Shown here: one piece after another, positions 5,923 to 11,991 of the stretch
Layout of the letters: each line of letters begins with the position of its first letter
Position numbering within the stretch: position 1 is the stretch's first letter
Origin: Firmicutes bacterium UBA5420
Lineage (GTDB): Bacteria; Bacillota; Limnochordia; Darwinibacteriales; Darwinibacteriaceae
Reading direction: 5' to 3'
Length of the DNA: 11,991 nucleotides
Assembly (NCBI GenBank): GCA_002409455.1
Contig: DHNI01000143.1
Span: 1-11,991, forward strand
Notes under the pieces: generated by a model
Told to the model about the DNA's origin: nothing
Seen by the model: the letters and a program-made list of their open reading frames with translations, nothing else
Database searches by the model: none
Program-made: the position numbers and the translations under genes

Positions 5923-7107
5923 ATGTCGAAAGGACGCTTTGGAAAGCACGGAGGACAGTATATTCCTGAGGTTTTGATGGATGCAGTAATCGAATTAGAG
6001 GAAGCGTATTTTGCTTTGAAAGATGAACCGGAATTTCGTGAGGCGCTGCAAGAGCTACTCAATGACTATGCGGGGCGCCCCTCGCGCTTGTACTTTGCAG
6101 AAAAGATGACTCACGATCTGGGTGGTGCCAAGATTTACCTAAAACGGGAAGATCTTAACCATACAGGATCCCACAAGATCAACAATGTCTTAGGCCAGGC
6201 TTTGCTGGCAAAGAGAATGGGCAAAACCCGCCTAATTGCCGAAACCGGGGCGGGCCAACACGGTGTGGCTACCGCTACGGCTGCAGCCCTTTTGGATATG
6301 GAATGTGAGATTTTTATGGGAGCGGAGGATACAAAAAGACAGGCGCTCAATGTGTATCGCATGCGTCTTTTGGGGGCTAAAGTAACCCCTGTTTTCACTG
6401 GAACTGCAACGCTAAAAGATGCGGTAAACCAGACTATGGAAGAGTGGATCAAAAGGCTAAAGGACACGCACTACCTTATTGGTTCAGTCATGGGCCCCCA
6501 CCCGTTTCCTACGATGGTTAGAGACTTTCAAGCGGTGATCTCCGCGGAGATTAAGGAGCAGATCCTTGCCCAAGAAGGTAGGTTGCCCACTTGTGTTCTC
6601 GCTTGTATAGGCGGTGGCTCCAACGCTATGGGAGCCTTTTACCATTTTCTCCAGGATCCCGAGGTACGTTTAATCGGTTGTGAAGCAGCAGGTCGAGGTG
6701 CTGACAGTCCTGACACGGCCGCCACGATTACCTCAGGCCATCTGGGCATTTTCCATGGCATGAAAAGCTATTTCTGCCAAGATGACTATGGACAGATTGC
6801 CCCTGTTTATTCCATTTCTGCTGGCCTAGATTACCCTGGGGTGGGCCCTGAACATGCCTATCTCCACGATACGGGAAGAGCAGAGTATGTATCCATTACC
6901 GACAGTGAGGCGGTGGATGCCTTTGAGTACCTATCGCGCATTGAGGGCATTATTCCAGCTATTGAAAGTGCCCATGCTGTCGCATATGCAAGGTGCCTAG
7001 CCCCGACACTAGGACGGAAGGAGCTCATTGTGATCAACTTATCTGGGCGAGGCGATAAAGATTGTGCAGCCATGGCCCGCTATCGAGGGGAGGACTTATG
7101 CGAATGA
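5923..7107 (+). CDS. trpB: Tryptophan synthase beta subunit
   Basis: This is a PLP enzyme that condenses indole with L-serine to give L-tryptophan; it is cytoplasmic and normally an alpha2beta2 complex with TrpA. At 394 residues the length is standard for TrpB1. The PLP-binding Lys85 lies in NHTGSHKINN, the GAGQHG loop that positions the substrate carboxylate is at 109-114, the phosphate-binding GGGSNA at 230-235, the SAGLDYPGVGPEHA block near 299-312, and the C-terminal NLSGRGDKD with the Ser contacting the pyridine nitrogen near 372-380. Nothing essential is missing. The gene sits about 100 nt after the T-box terminator, so expression should follow tRNA-Trp charging. Its end overlaps trpA. 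No other trp genes are in the window. Confidence 0.97.
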   Translation: MSKGRFGKHGGQYIPEVLMDAVIELEEAYFALKDEPEFREALQELLNDYAGRPSRLYFAEKMTHDLGGAKIYLKREDLNHTGSHKINNVLGQALLAKRMGKTRLIAETGAGQHGVATATAAALLDMECEIFMGAEDTKRQALNVYRMRLLGAKVTPVFTGTATLKDAVNQTMEEWIKRLKDTHYLIGSVMGPHPFPTMVRDFQAVISAEIKEQILAQEGRLPTCVLACIGGGSNAMGAFYHFLQDPEVRLIGCEAAGRGADSPDTAATITSGHLGIFHGMKSYFCQDDYGQIAPVYSISAGLDYPGVGPEHAYLHDTGRAEYVSITDSEAVDAFEYLSRIEGIIPAIESAHAVAYARCLAPTLGRKELIVINLSGRGDKDCAAMARYRGEDLCE

Positions 7108-7844
7108 ATGTTAAACAGGCATTTTCGAATGGGAAATCCGTACTTCCTTTTCTCACTTGTGGATATCCTGATCTAGAAACCACCGAACAAGTCGCCTATG
7201 CCTTAGAGCGAGCAGGGGTAGGACTTATCGTGCTAGGAATTCCTTTTTCGGATCCTACGGGAGAAGGCCCTACGCTTCGCCAGGCCAGTGAATGTGCTCT
7301 TGAAAATGGAGTAACTACGGAACGTGTTTTTGATCTTGTGGCGCGGATCCGCCGTAACTGCTCTATGCCGTTGGCCTTTATGACTTACGCCAATGTGGTT
7401 TTTTCGTACGGTACAGTACGCTTTTTGGAACAAGCCGCTAAGCTTGGGGTGGGCGCCATCATTTTGCCGGATGTACCCTTCGAGGAAAAGGAAGAATTCG
7501 CCGCTGTTTGCAGGCAAGTGGGTGTGCAGTACATTTCTCTTGTGGCCCCTACCTCGGAGGAACGTTTGGGAAAAATAGCGCGCGAAGCCCAAGGGTTCAT
7601 CTGTTGTATCTCGCCTTGCGGCGCACGGGAAATAGACACGCTTCGTCAATTTACATTGCTCCCAGTGGTGGCGTGTGGGGGCGGAGAGTCTTGCCCGGGG
7701 CAGCTGGCAAAGGAGGCTGCCGCAGCTGATGGTATCTTTGTAGATTCAGCCATTATGGACGTGGTGGCACGGCATGGCAAGGACGCCCCTCAAGCGGTAT
7801 TTGACTACGCTAAAAGTATTGTTGCTGCAGTTCGCCAAGATTGA
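7098..7844 (+). CDS. trpA: Divergent tryptophan synthase alpha subunit with altered active site
   Basis: TrpA normally cleaves indole-3-glycerol phosphate and channels indole to TrpB. This 248-residue protein keeps the family layout: LPFLTCGYPD near the N-terminus, LGIPFSDP (46-53), MTYANVVFSYG (95-105), ILPDVPFEE (122-130) and APTSEE (150-155). By alignment in the head to Salmonella TrpA, catalytic Glu49 is Val45, Asp60 is Glu56 (I recall this change in other clostridial TrpAs), loop 6 GVTG is replaced by GARE (Thr183 to Arg177), and the phosphate-site GSA is DSA (Gly234 to Asp216), while GFGIS is GGGES. Lyase activity is therefore doubtful. It may only activate TrpB. The ATG at 7098 follows GGGGAGG (7087-7093). 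ATG 7104, overlapping the trpB stop as ATGA, is equally plausible and removes two residues. Confidence 0.9.
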   Translation: MRMNVKQAFSNGKSVLPFLTCGYPDLETTEQVAYALERAGVGLIVLGIPFSDPTGEGPTLRQASECALENGVTTERVFDLVARIRRNCSMPLAFMTYANVVFSYGTVRFLEQAAKLGVGAIILPDVPFEEKEEFAAVCRQVGVQYISLVAPTSEERLGKIAREAQGFICCISPCGAREIDTLRQFTLLPVVACGGGESCPGQLAKEAAAADGIFVDSAIMDVVARHGKDAPQAVFDYAKSIVAAVRQD

Positions 7845-7858
7845 AGGATAGGTTAAGT

Positions 7859-7915
7859 GGGGAAGGGGTTCGGTGGGACATAATCTGCAAAGATTGAAAA
7901 AGCCAACCCCTTCCC
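7859..7915. terminator. Long inverted repeat between convergent trpA and the ABC permease
   Basis: GGGAAGGGGTT (7860-7870) and AACCCCTTCCC (7905-7915) are perfect 11-bp inverted arms. Between them AATCT-GCAA-AGATT (7882-7895) forms a small hairpin with a GNRA tetraloop. It lies in the 84-bp gap between two convergent genes, the usual place for a two-way terminator. No T run follows on the plus strand and only a short, interrupted one on the minus strand, so factor-independent termination is uncertain. Confidence 0.4.
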
Positions 7916-7928
7916 TAGCACCCGGCGT

Positions 7929-8666
7929 TTATTCCCACTTGAAGAAGCGGGTGGAAAGCCCCACACACAATAGGGTGATGCCCACTAGAACTGCAAGCTC
8001 CAATCCATAATCCAAGAGATGACCACCTAGCCATACGCCACTTAGTAGCCTCACGCCGTAGGTGAGCGGTAGAAAGTTGGAAACGACGACCATGCCTTTG
8101 GGCATGATGTAAAGGGGTATGGAGGCACCAGACAGAAACAGCATGGGGAAATAGATGATAAAAGCTAAAGAAGTAGCGGCACGTGCATTGGGGGTGACCC
8201 CGGCAATCACTAACCCCAGACTGAATATGCTGATCACAACTAAGAGAAACGCCATGAGGGTGGTGAGCACGTTTCCAAAAAACTGCACTCTGTAAACAAG
8301 CTGCGCCACGATCAATAAGAAAGCGATGCCCGCGGCGGTAGTAACACTGTTGACTACGACCTGGGACACTAGAATTTGCAAGGGCTGGATCGGTGTGGCC
8401 ATAAAGCGCTTCAGGATCTTTTGTTCGCGGTAGTTAGCAATAGCTAATGGTAGTGACATGAGACCAGTGACCGCCACAATCATGCAGGTATAAGCGGGGA
8501 GCATTAGATCCACTGTTCCCTTGTCACCTGTGAGGCTGCTCGGTTCGTTACCATACATGGCTCCAAAAAGCAGGAGCATCATCACGGGAAAGCCTAAGGC
8601 GAAAAACAAGGTGAAGAAATTGCGGAGATGTAGTTTGAACTCGAAGATCGTCAGCGTCCTAAACAT
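7929..8666 (-). CDS. ABC-2 type exporter permease (COG0842-like)
   Basis: This is an integral membrane subunit of 245 residues with about six transmembrane segments. It has an N-terminal FEFKLHLRNFFTLFFALGFPVMM block typical in position and character of ABC-2 permeases, and a conserved-looking SGASIPLYIMP stretch before the last helices. It partners the ATPase encoded immediately upstream: the ATPase TAA is directly followed by this ATG with no gap, and AAGGGAG (8678-8684, minus strand) serves as ribosome binding site inside the end of the ATPase gene. Substrate cannot be deduced; relatives export drugs, antibiotics or sodium. It belongs to a different permease family from the operon at 220-2809, so it is not a duplicate of it. 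Confidence 0.87.
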   Translation of the reverse strand: MFRTLTIFEFKLHLRNFFTLFFALGFPVMMLLLFGAMYGNEPSSLTGDKGTVDLMLPAYTCMIVAVTGLMSLPLAIANYREQKILKRFMATPIQPLQILVSQVVVNSVTTAAGIAFLLIVAQLVYRVQFFGNVLTTLMAFLLVVISIFSLGLVIAGVTPNARAATSLAFIIYFPMLFLSGASIPLYIMPKGMVVVSNFLPLTYGVRLLSGVWLGGHLLDYGLELAVLVGITLLCVGLSTRFFKWE

Positions 8667-9584
8667 TTACGAAACAGCTCCCTTCGTCGCGGGGTTCACC
8701 AATTTTAGAAAAGCTTCTTCAAGTTCGGGATAGGTGATCTTGATCTTGCGGTAGGAAATAGCCGCTGCACTTAGCTTTAGGATTAGGTTCGTGAGCGTCT
8801 CTTCCGAACATGTATATATAGTCACAAAAGAATCATGTTGCTCCATATGCCTAATGTGGGGCAGGTTCTGAAGCAGGGGTGTAACCTCACTATCGGTTTC
8901 AAAGGTAATCACGAGATCAATTTGGGCCTGTGCAATCACTTCATCTACTGTTCCCTGCGCGACGATTTCACCCCGATTGATGAGGCAAATCTCATCACAA
9001 AGCAAGCTCGCTTCTTCCATGTAATGGGTTGTCATAATGACGGTGCGTCCCTCGCGTTGGAGCTGCTCAATATAGATCCAGATCTCTCTTCTGGCACCTG
9101 GATCAAGCCCTGTTGTTAGTTCATCAAGGAAAAGGATTCTAGGATTAGCAATAAGTGCCAATACAATGGCCAACTTCTGTCTTTGCCCTCCCGAGAGCGA
9201 ACCAATAGAGCTCTTGGCCTTGCTACCCAAGTCGAAGCGCTCCAACAGACTCTTGTAATCAAGTGGTTCTTCATACATGGACGTGAATAGTTGGCAAAGC
9301 TCAAATACTTTCGCTGCGCTTTGATACACTGTTTCTTGAAGCTGAACGCCCACGTCACTAAAAAGCTGGTGACGGTGCTTTTCTGGATCAAGCCCTAGGA
9401 CTGTGATATTGCCAGCGCTGCGGTTCTTTAGACCGATCATGCACTCCATGGTCGTTGTTTTGCCAGCCCCATTGGGCCCTAGAAGGCCAAAAACGGATCC
9501 TTCAGCCACATTAAAGGATACATTTTTCACGGCTTGAAGCGCACCATAACTCTTGGAAAGACCAGATACTTGGATTACATCCAT
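8667..9584 (-). CDS. ABC-2 type exporter ATP-binding protein
   Basis: This is the ATPase of the two-gene exporter, 305 residues. Walker A is GPNGAGKTT (36-44), the Q-loop is Gln81 or Gln83 in GVQLQE, the signature is LSGGQ (130-134), Walker B ILFLDE is at 150-155 and the switch His187 is in TTHYMEE. The residue after the Walker B glutamate is Leu156 where most ABC proteins have Pro (DELTTGLD for DEPTTGLD). All catalytic residues remain, so activity should be kept. A C-terminal extension of about 90 residues follows the domain, as in the drug-exporter (DrrA/NatA-like) group. The ATG at 9582-9584 is preceded by GAAGGGG, and an extended -10 promoter lies upstream. Confidence 0.92.
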   Translation of the reverse strand: MDVIQVSGLSKSYGALQAVKNVSFNVAEGSVFGLLGPNGAGKTTTMECMIGLKNRSAGNITVLGLDPEKHRHQLFSDVGVQLQETVYQSAAKVFELCQLFTSMYEEPLDYKSLLERFDLGSKAKSSIGSLSGGQRQKLAIVLALIANPRILFLDELTTGLDPGARREIWIYIEQLQREGRTVIMTTHYMEEASLLCDEICLINRGEIVAQGTVDEVIAQAQIDLVITFETDSEVTPLLQNLPHIRHMEQHDSFVTIYTCSEETLTNLILKLSAAAISYRKIKITYPELEEAFLKLVNPATKGAVS

Positions 9585-9613
9585 TGTTCCACCCCTTCGC
9601 CTCCATTAAGGAC

Positions 9614-9643
9614 ATTATACCATGAAAGGAATAAGTTTCCAGA
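9614..9643 (-). promoter_or_regulatory. Promoter for the minus-strand ABC exporter
   Basis: On the minus strand a perfect TATAAT (9614-9619) is preceded by TG one base away, making an extended -10. The -35 region (about 9636-9643) matches the consensus poorly, which an extended -10 can tolerate. It lies 30 bp ahead of the ATPase start. The same interval, about 150 bp, separates this gene from the divergent transporter at 9732. Confidence 0.55.
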
Positions 9644-9731
9644 TAAACTGAATAGTATTTTTGCAACCAGGAAAAGGCGTTCTTAAAGTCGAAGAAAAGG
9701 GGAAACAAGCAAGGAGAGGTGTCTTTTATTT

Positions 9732-11009
9732 ATGGAAACGGTTGCCATTACACTCTTTATCGCTACATACATTTTATTGCTAGTCTTGCCCCGCTTTAGA
9801 GCGCACATTGCGGTGTTGGCAGCGGGAGCCTTTATCATTTTGCGTATTGTCCCTCTGAACTTGGTAGGGGACACTGTAGACTGGAATGTGATCTTGATGA
9901 TTGCTGGTACAATGGGCATTGTTTCTCTTTTTATCGAATCTCGTATGCCCGCTCGACTAGCGGATTTAATCGTGGAAAAGACTCCGAGTCTGCGCTGGGC
10001 GGTGGTGGCCTTGTCGCTATTCTCGGGGTTTATATCAGCCTTCGTGGACAATGTTGCTACTGTGTTAATTGTTGCGCCCGTAGCTATTAGCATGGCTAAG
10101 AAGCAGGGAATATCACCTGTGCCAAGTGTCATTGCGGTAGCTATCGCTTCGAACCTGCAGGGGGCAGCCACTCTAGTGGGTGACGCTACATCCATCATGC
10201 TCGGTGGTTTTGCTGGCATGGACTTTCTCGATTTCTTTTTTACGAAAGGGCACGTCGGTATCTTCTGGGTCGTGCAGTTTGGTGCCCTAGCTGCGACGGC
10301 GGTACTTTACTGGGTATTGCGCTCCATGAAGGGCGAGGTTAAGCCCCAGGGGCGTACCGAAGTGAAGGACTATTTTCCCTCCTATCTTTTGATTTTAATG
10401 GTGGTTTTGCTGATTCTCGCTTCTTTTATTCCTGGAAAACCTGCCATTACCAATGGTCTAATCTGTGTTGCCCTGCTGGTAATAGGCTTGCTGCGAGGGC
10501 TCATCAAAGGCAATCCTTTGAAATGGGCCGGCGATACGATTATGGATATTGACTTCTTTACATTGTTCCTGCTCATTGGTCTTTTCATTGTTATCGGGGG
10601 GCTAACCCAAGTAGGAGTCATTGACAGAGTTGCCGCCTTTATTGTCAGTGCTGGCCAGGGTAATATCTTCCTTATTTATACGCTTGTAGTTTGGATGTCT
10701 GTCTTGATTTCTGGTTTTGTGGATAATATTCCCTATGTCGCCACGATGCTTCCTGTTGTAGGTGGTGTCGCCTCCATCCTAGGTGCAGAGCCCAACCTGC
10801 TTTTCTTTGGCCTTCTAATCGGGGCAACCCTCGGTGGAAACATTACACCTATTGGGGCGTCAGCGAATATTACTGGTCTGGGGCTCTTGCGTAAAGAAGG
10901 TTATGAAGTGAAGGTTGGCGAGTTTATGCGCATGAGTGTTCCCTACACCTTAGCGGCGGTAACAACTGGCTACATTCTAACATGGCTCATCTGGGGTGGA
11001 GCCATGTGA
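9732..11009 (+). CDS. ArsB/NhaD-like ion transporter (IT superfamily, SLC13-type permease)
   Basis: This is a polytopic membrane protein of 425 residues, about 11-12 helices, predicted to move an anion or exchange cations across the cytoplasmic membrane. It shows the inverted internal repeat of this superfamily: SAFVDNVATVL in the first half is echoed by SGFVDNIPYVATM in the second, and SNLQGAATLVGDATS is echoed by GATLGGNITPIGASAN. The paired FVDN and the GNxTPIGASAN block are typical of COG1055 (arsenite and Na+/H+ antiporters). The sequence does not settle whether the substrate is arsenite, sodium or a carboxylate, and no arsR or arsC is nearby. A purine-rich AAGGAGAGG (9711-9719) precedes the ATG, a little farther than ideal. 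The 3' end overlaps the next gene. Confidence 0.87.
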   Translation: METVAITLFIATYILLLVLPRFRAHIAVLAAGAFIILRIVPLNLVGDTVDWNVILMIAGTMGIVSLFIESRMPARLADLIVEKTPSLRWAVVALSLFSGFISAFVDNVATVLIVAPVAISMAKKQGISPVPSVIAVAIASNLQGAATLVGDATSIMLGGFAGMDFLDFFFTKGHVGIFWVVQFGALAATAVLYWVLRSMKGEVKPQGRTEVKDYFPSYLLILMVVLLILASFIPGKPAITNGLICVALLVIGLLRGLIKGNPLKWAGDTIMDIDFFTLFLLIGLFIVIGGLTQVGVIDRVAAFIVSAGQGNIFLIYTLVVWMSVLISGFVDNIPYVATMLPVVGGVASILGAEPNLLFFGLLIGATLGGNITPIGASANITGLGLLRKEGYEVKVGEFMRMSVPYTLAAVTTGYILTWLIWGGAM

Positions 11010-11680
11010 TCGGAACGCAAAATGAAAGCTCTTTACACGCCAGTTTGAAGGAATATTACAGGCAGCCCGGGGATATTGTAGAGGGACGTGTGGATGGATA
11101 CCATATTGATGTGGTGCAAGAAAATCGTTTAGTAGAAATTCAAACCAAGAACTTTACCTCAATCCGGAAGAAGTTGTCCGTGCTCCTAGAGAGCTACAAT
11201 GTTCATCTGGTCTACCCCATCGTCGTAAGGCGCGATATTGTGAGAATTGCGCCGGAAACCGGTGAGCTTTTGGGTACGAGAAAATCACCGAAAAAGGAAG
11301 ATATCTACGATCTGTTTTCCGAATTGATTCGCATTCCTCAGCTAATTGTGCATCCTCACTTAACAATCGAAGTTGTCTTCATTAAGGAGCGGGAAATCCG
11401 CTGCGACGATGGTCTGGGAAGCTGGCGACGGCGCGGTGTAAGCATTGTAGATCGGGGCTTGACGGAAGTTGTGGATCAGCGCTCCTTTGCGACTCCATCT
11501 GATTATCTGAGCCTTTTGCCTCTAGATATGCCTTCCCCCTTTACCAATAAGGAACTGGCCGGGTTGGCCAGGGTGTCGCGTGCCAAGGCTCAAAAGGCGA
11601 CCTATACATTAAAGAAGGCTGGGTTATTGGAGGAAGTGGGCAAGAAAGGCAACGAAATTCTCTACTCAGTCTGTGGTTGA
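11006..11680 (+). CDS. Conserved uncharacterised protein, PD-(D/E)XK-like N-terminus and winged-helix-like C-terminus
   Basis: This 224-residue protein belongs to a family I know only as uncharacterised. The N-terminal half reads NESSLHASLKEYY (6-18), GRVDGYHIDVV (27-37) and LVEIQTKNF (42-50). The spacing Glu26, Asp35, Glu44-x-Gln46 with a nearby Lys48 resembles the core of PD-(D/E)XK nuclease-like folds. RKSPKKEDIYDLF (92-104) is a basic segment. The C-terminus (about 179-224: FTNKELAGLARV, AQKATYTLKKAGLLE, GNEILYSV) looks like a winged helix, suggesting DNA binding. The GTG at 11006 overlaps the transporter stop as GTGA and has GGTGGAG just upstream, so it is probably translationally coupled. 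The frame is open to an ATG at 10982, which would add eight residues inside the transporter gene. Function is unknown; nuclease activity is inference only. Confidence 0.8.
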   Translation: MIGTQNESSLHASLKEYYRQPGDIVEGRVDGYHIDVVQENRLVEIQTKNFTSIRKKLSVLLESYNVHLVYPIVVRRDIVRIAPETGELLGTRKSPKKEDIYDLFSELIRIPQLIVHPHLTIEVVFIKEREIRCDDGLGSWRRRGVSIVDRGLTEVVDQRSFATPSDYLSLLPLDMPSPFTNKELAGLARVSRAKAQKATYTLKKAGLLEEVGKKGNEILYSVCG

Positions 11681-11699
11681 ATCCGAAACTTGAACAAAA

Positions 11700-11759
11700 C
11701 AATCCACAATATACACAGGTTACCCACAAGAGAATGGGTGAAACAGATGTTTTTCCACA
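11700..11759 (+). promoter_or_regulatory. Cluster of DnaA-box-like 9-mers
   Basis: Four same-strand near-matches to TTATNCACA lie within 60 bp: CAATCCACA (11700-11708, two mismatches), ATATACACA (11709-11717, one), TTACCCACA (11720-11728, one) and TTTTCCACA (11751-11759, one). They fall in the intergenic region between two ordinary genes. Replication-initiation genes are not in the window. None is a perfect box, so binding is unproven. Confidence 0.35.
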
Positions 11760-11801
11760 GCATTTAGTGGTTGGGACTGTTAGTAATGTATAGCAATAGA
11801 A

Positions 11802-11830
11802 TTGTCACTAGTGGAGGGATATGGTATAGT
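11802..11830 (+). promoter_or_regulatory. Promoter of the rubrerythrin gene
   Basis: TTGTCA (11802-11807) and TATAGT (11825-11830) are spaced by 17 bp, with TG one base before the -10. Transcription should start near 11837, 33 nt ahead of the coding start. A second TATAAT at 11843-11848 has no matching -35 box. Confidence 0.65.
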
Positions 11831-11832
11831 AG

Positions 11833-11851
11833 GTAATAAGCGTATAATTAC
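11833..11851. promoter_or_regulatory. Imperfect 19-bp dyad over the rubrerythrin start site, possible operator
   Basis: GTAAT and ATTAC arms (11833-11837 and 11847-11851) frame an A/T-rich core, with six of nine positions symmetric. It overlaps the expected transcription start, a usual place for a repressor. Rubrerythrins are often under PerR, but the match to the PerR box consensus is poor, so the regulator is left open. Confidence 0.3.
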
Positions 11852-11869
11852 AAGGGAGGAATTTAGTCG

Positions 11870-11991
11870 ATGAGAAAAATGACCGAACAGAACCTAAGGG
11901 ACGCTTTTTCTGGCGAAAGCCAAGCTTACATGAAGTACCAAATCTATAGCGCTGTTGCTGAAAAAGAAGGCTTTCCCAATGTGTGTAAACT
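11870..11991 (+). CDS. Rubrerythrin, N-terminal part (continues past the window)
   Basis: This is a non-haem diiron protein that reduces hydrogen peroxide in the cytoplasm of anaerobes. Only the first 40 codons are present. MTEQNLRDAF, GESQAYMKY and EKEGFPNV match the first helix of the rubrerythrin ferritin-like domain, and the Glu in GESQA is the expected first iron ligand. The ATG at 11870 follows GGGAGG (11854-11859) by 10 nt. ATG 11879 is possible but farther away. It has its own promoter and a possible operator. Whether the C-terminal rubredoxin domain is present cannot be seen here. Confidence 0.9.
   Translation, partial: MRKMTEQNLRDAFSGESQAYMKYQIYSAVAEKEGFPNVCK

Noticed and set aside
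7233..7649. Antisense open frame of 138 codons within trpA
   Set aside because: It is a shadow of trpA codon structure, with no start signals of its own.
9683..10219. Minus-strand open frame of 178 codons under the transporter
   Set aside because: It is antisense to transmembrane codons of the transporter; composition and lack of a ribosome binding site mark it as a shadow.
11722..11739. Terminator after the nuclease-like gene (ACCCA/TGGGT hairpin)
   Set aside because: The stem is only 5 bp and the T run at 11750 is not adjacent, so it does not meet the form of an intrinsic terminator.
1..11991. CRISPR array, tRNA or rRNA genes
   Set aside because: No spaced repeats of 24-40 bp, no cloverleaf with a T-loop GTTCRANYC box, and no recognisable rRNA stretch were seen.

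Overview
The window looks like chromosome from an anaerobic, low-to-medium-GC member of the Bacillota (Firmicutes). The main reasons are a T-box riboswitch in front of trpBA, strong AGGAGG-type ribosome binding sites, sigma-A-like promoters with 17-bp spacers, and the start of a rubrerythrin gene at the right edge. This placement is inferred from content and not from a marker gene. No rRNA, tRNA, CRISPR array or intact mobile element was seen.

Layout. (1) Positions 1-114 hold the tail of an unidentified gene. (2) Positions 220-2809 hold a three-gene ABC-2 exporter operon: one ATPase and two related permeases of the viologen-exporter type, tightly packed behind a good promoter. (3) Positions about 2810-4415 are a mosaic of broken genes on alternating strands: a possible esterase C-terminal scrap (-), the sensor domain of a membrane-bound regulator (+), and a mid-part of a family 20 glycoside hydrolase (-). 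These abut an apparently functional membrane-anchored alpha/beta hydrolase (+, to 5395), followed by a hairpin terminator. Long open frames run through the joins, so automatic gene calls here would be chimeric. (4) Positions 5462-7844 hold a promoter, a complete tryptophan (UGG) T-box leader with its terminator, trpB, and trpA overlapping trpB. (5) Positions 7929-9584 on the minus strand hold a two-gene ABC-2 exporter (permease and ATPase) convergent with trpBA. (6) From 9732 rightward come an ArsB/NhaD-like ion transporter, an overlapping gene for a conserved uncharacterised protein with a nuclease-like N-terminal motif and a winged-helix-like C-terminus, a 190-bp spacer with DnaA-box-like sites, and rubrerythrin.

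How the genes work together. TrpB looks fully catalytic. TrpA keeps the fold-defining motifs but has lost the catalytic glutamate (Val in its place) and has a rewritten loop 6 and an altered phosphate-binding site. Only trpBA is under the T-box here, so the pair may scavenge indole, with TrpA acting as a non-catalytic partner. This is the most notable biological signal. The second is the fragment mosaic, which reads as a recently shuffled carbohydrate-utilisation locus or an assembly chimera.
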